Source: an uncultured Lachnospiraceae bacterium
Lineage (GTDB): Bacteria; Bacillota; Clostridia; Lachnospirales; Lachnospiraceae
Assembly: GCA_910579225.1 (NCBI GenBank)
Contig: CAJTTI010000014.1
Span: 1-64,000, forward strand
DNA: 64,000 nt
Direction: 5' to 3'
A model generated the notes under the pieces. It did no database searches. It had not been told where the DNA came from and saw nothing but the letters and a program-made list of their open reading frames with translations. Shown one piece after another: positions 63,942 to 64,000 of the stretch. The position numbers and the translations under genes are program-made. The number at the start of each line of letters is the position of its first letter. Position 1 is the first letter of the stretch.

Positions 63942-64000
63942 CTGGCCGCTTCATTAGGATTGGGCAAGTGAAGGTCCGGGAGTAGGCAACTTTTAGCCGT

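Noticed and set aside
1..64000. tRNA or rRNA genes
   Set aside because: I looked for cloverleaf-like segments with GGTTCGA-type T-arms and found none that I can support.

Overview
The window looks like a chromosomal segment of a gut-type Lachnospiraceae bacterium (Clostridia, low-to-middle GC). The reasons are strong AGGAGG ribosome binding sites, TTG and GTG starts, a DUF3786 protein, a bacteriohemerythrin, a Rpn-family nuclease, a free-standing carB, a GH36 alpha-galactosidase with an AraC regulator, and a LytTR-DUF3021-ABC exporter operon. The genus cannot be fixed by eye.

Region 1 (1-9756) is one continuous CRISPR array. I count 148 repeats of 32 bp and 147 complete spacers of about 33-36 bp. 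The repeat has a 7-bp stem and a GTTGAAGC end, the general form of type I-C repeats. The last five repeats are variant and the last one is strongly decayed, so the right end is the old (trailer) end. The leader and cas genes should lie left of base 1. Some spacers are near-copies of one another, which shows repeated sampling of related invaders.

Region 2 (9.8-19 kb) is accessory and decaying. It holds an acidic orphan protein, an XRE-type membrane regulator, a broken MobA/MobL relaxase, an AT-rich HNH protein that may be a restriction enzyme, a sugar O-acetyltransferase, a lipoprotein class D beta-lactamase, a RibD/DHFR-like reductase, a SagB-type oxidoreductase and a GNAT gene with an internal deletion.

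Region 3 (19-29.8 kb) mixes small metabolic genes (azlCD, a prolyl-tRNA deacylase-like gene, NAD(P)HX epimerase, an ACT-domain protein) with immunity-like orphans, a broken ECF sigma/propeller locus, and a Rpn nuclease followed by a headless paralogue.

Region 4 (27.6-39.3 kb) contains a same-strand run that ends in an Imm26-like gene and a 1730-residue DUF4132-type protein. It is followed by a Uma2 nuclease-fold gene, the LytTR-DUF3021-ABC exporter operon and an MBL hydrolase.

Region 5 (39.5-52.2 kb) is mostly housekeeping: a PEP/pyruvate-binding-domain protein, gltX, a UvrD-like helicase, a YigZ protein, two zinc-ribbon proteins, a hemerythrin, a DUF3786 protein, a CAT-like acyltransferase with an extra C-terminal domain, and an S66 peptidase.

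Region 6 (52.2-64 kb) holds a two-gene Septu-like defence module (PtuA ATPase plus PtuB HNH nuclease), a promoter with a strongly structured 225-nt leader before a lipoprotein gene, carB, a second lipoprotein, and the AraC/alpha-galactosidase pair.

A dispersed palindromic repeat with TACCCTCAG...CTGAGGGTA ends occurs three times in full and once as a half copy (11.5, 18.4, 48.4 and 52.3 kb), mostly at the edges of accessory islands. The strongest candidates for something new are this repeat family, the structured leader at 54.5 kb, the DUF4132/Imm26 cluster and the possible reader-HNH protein at 12.5 kb.
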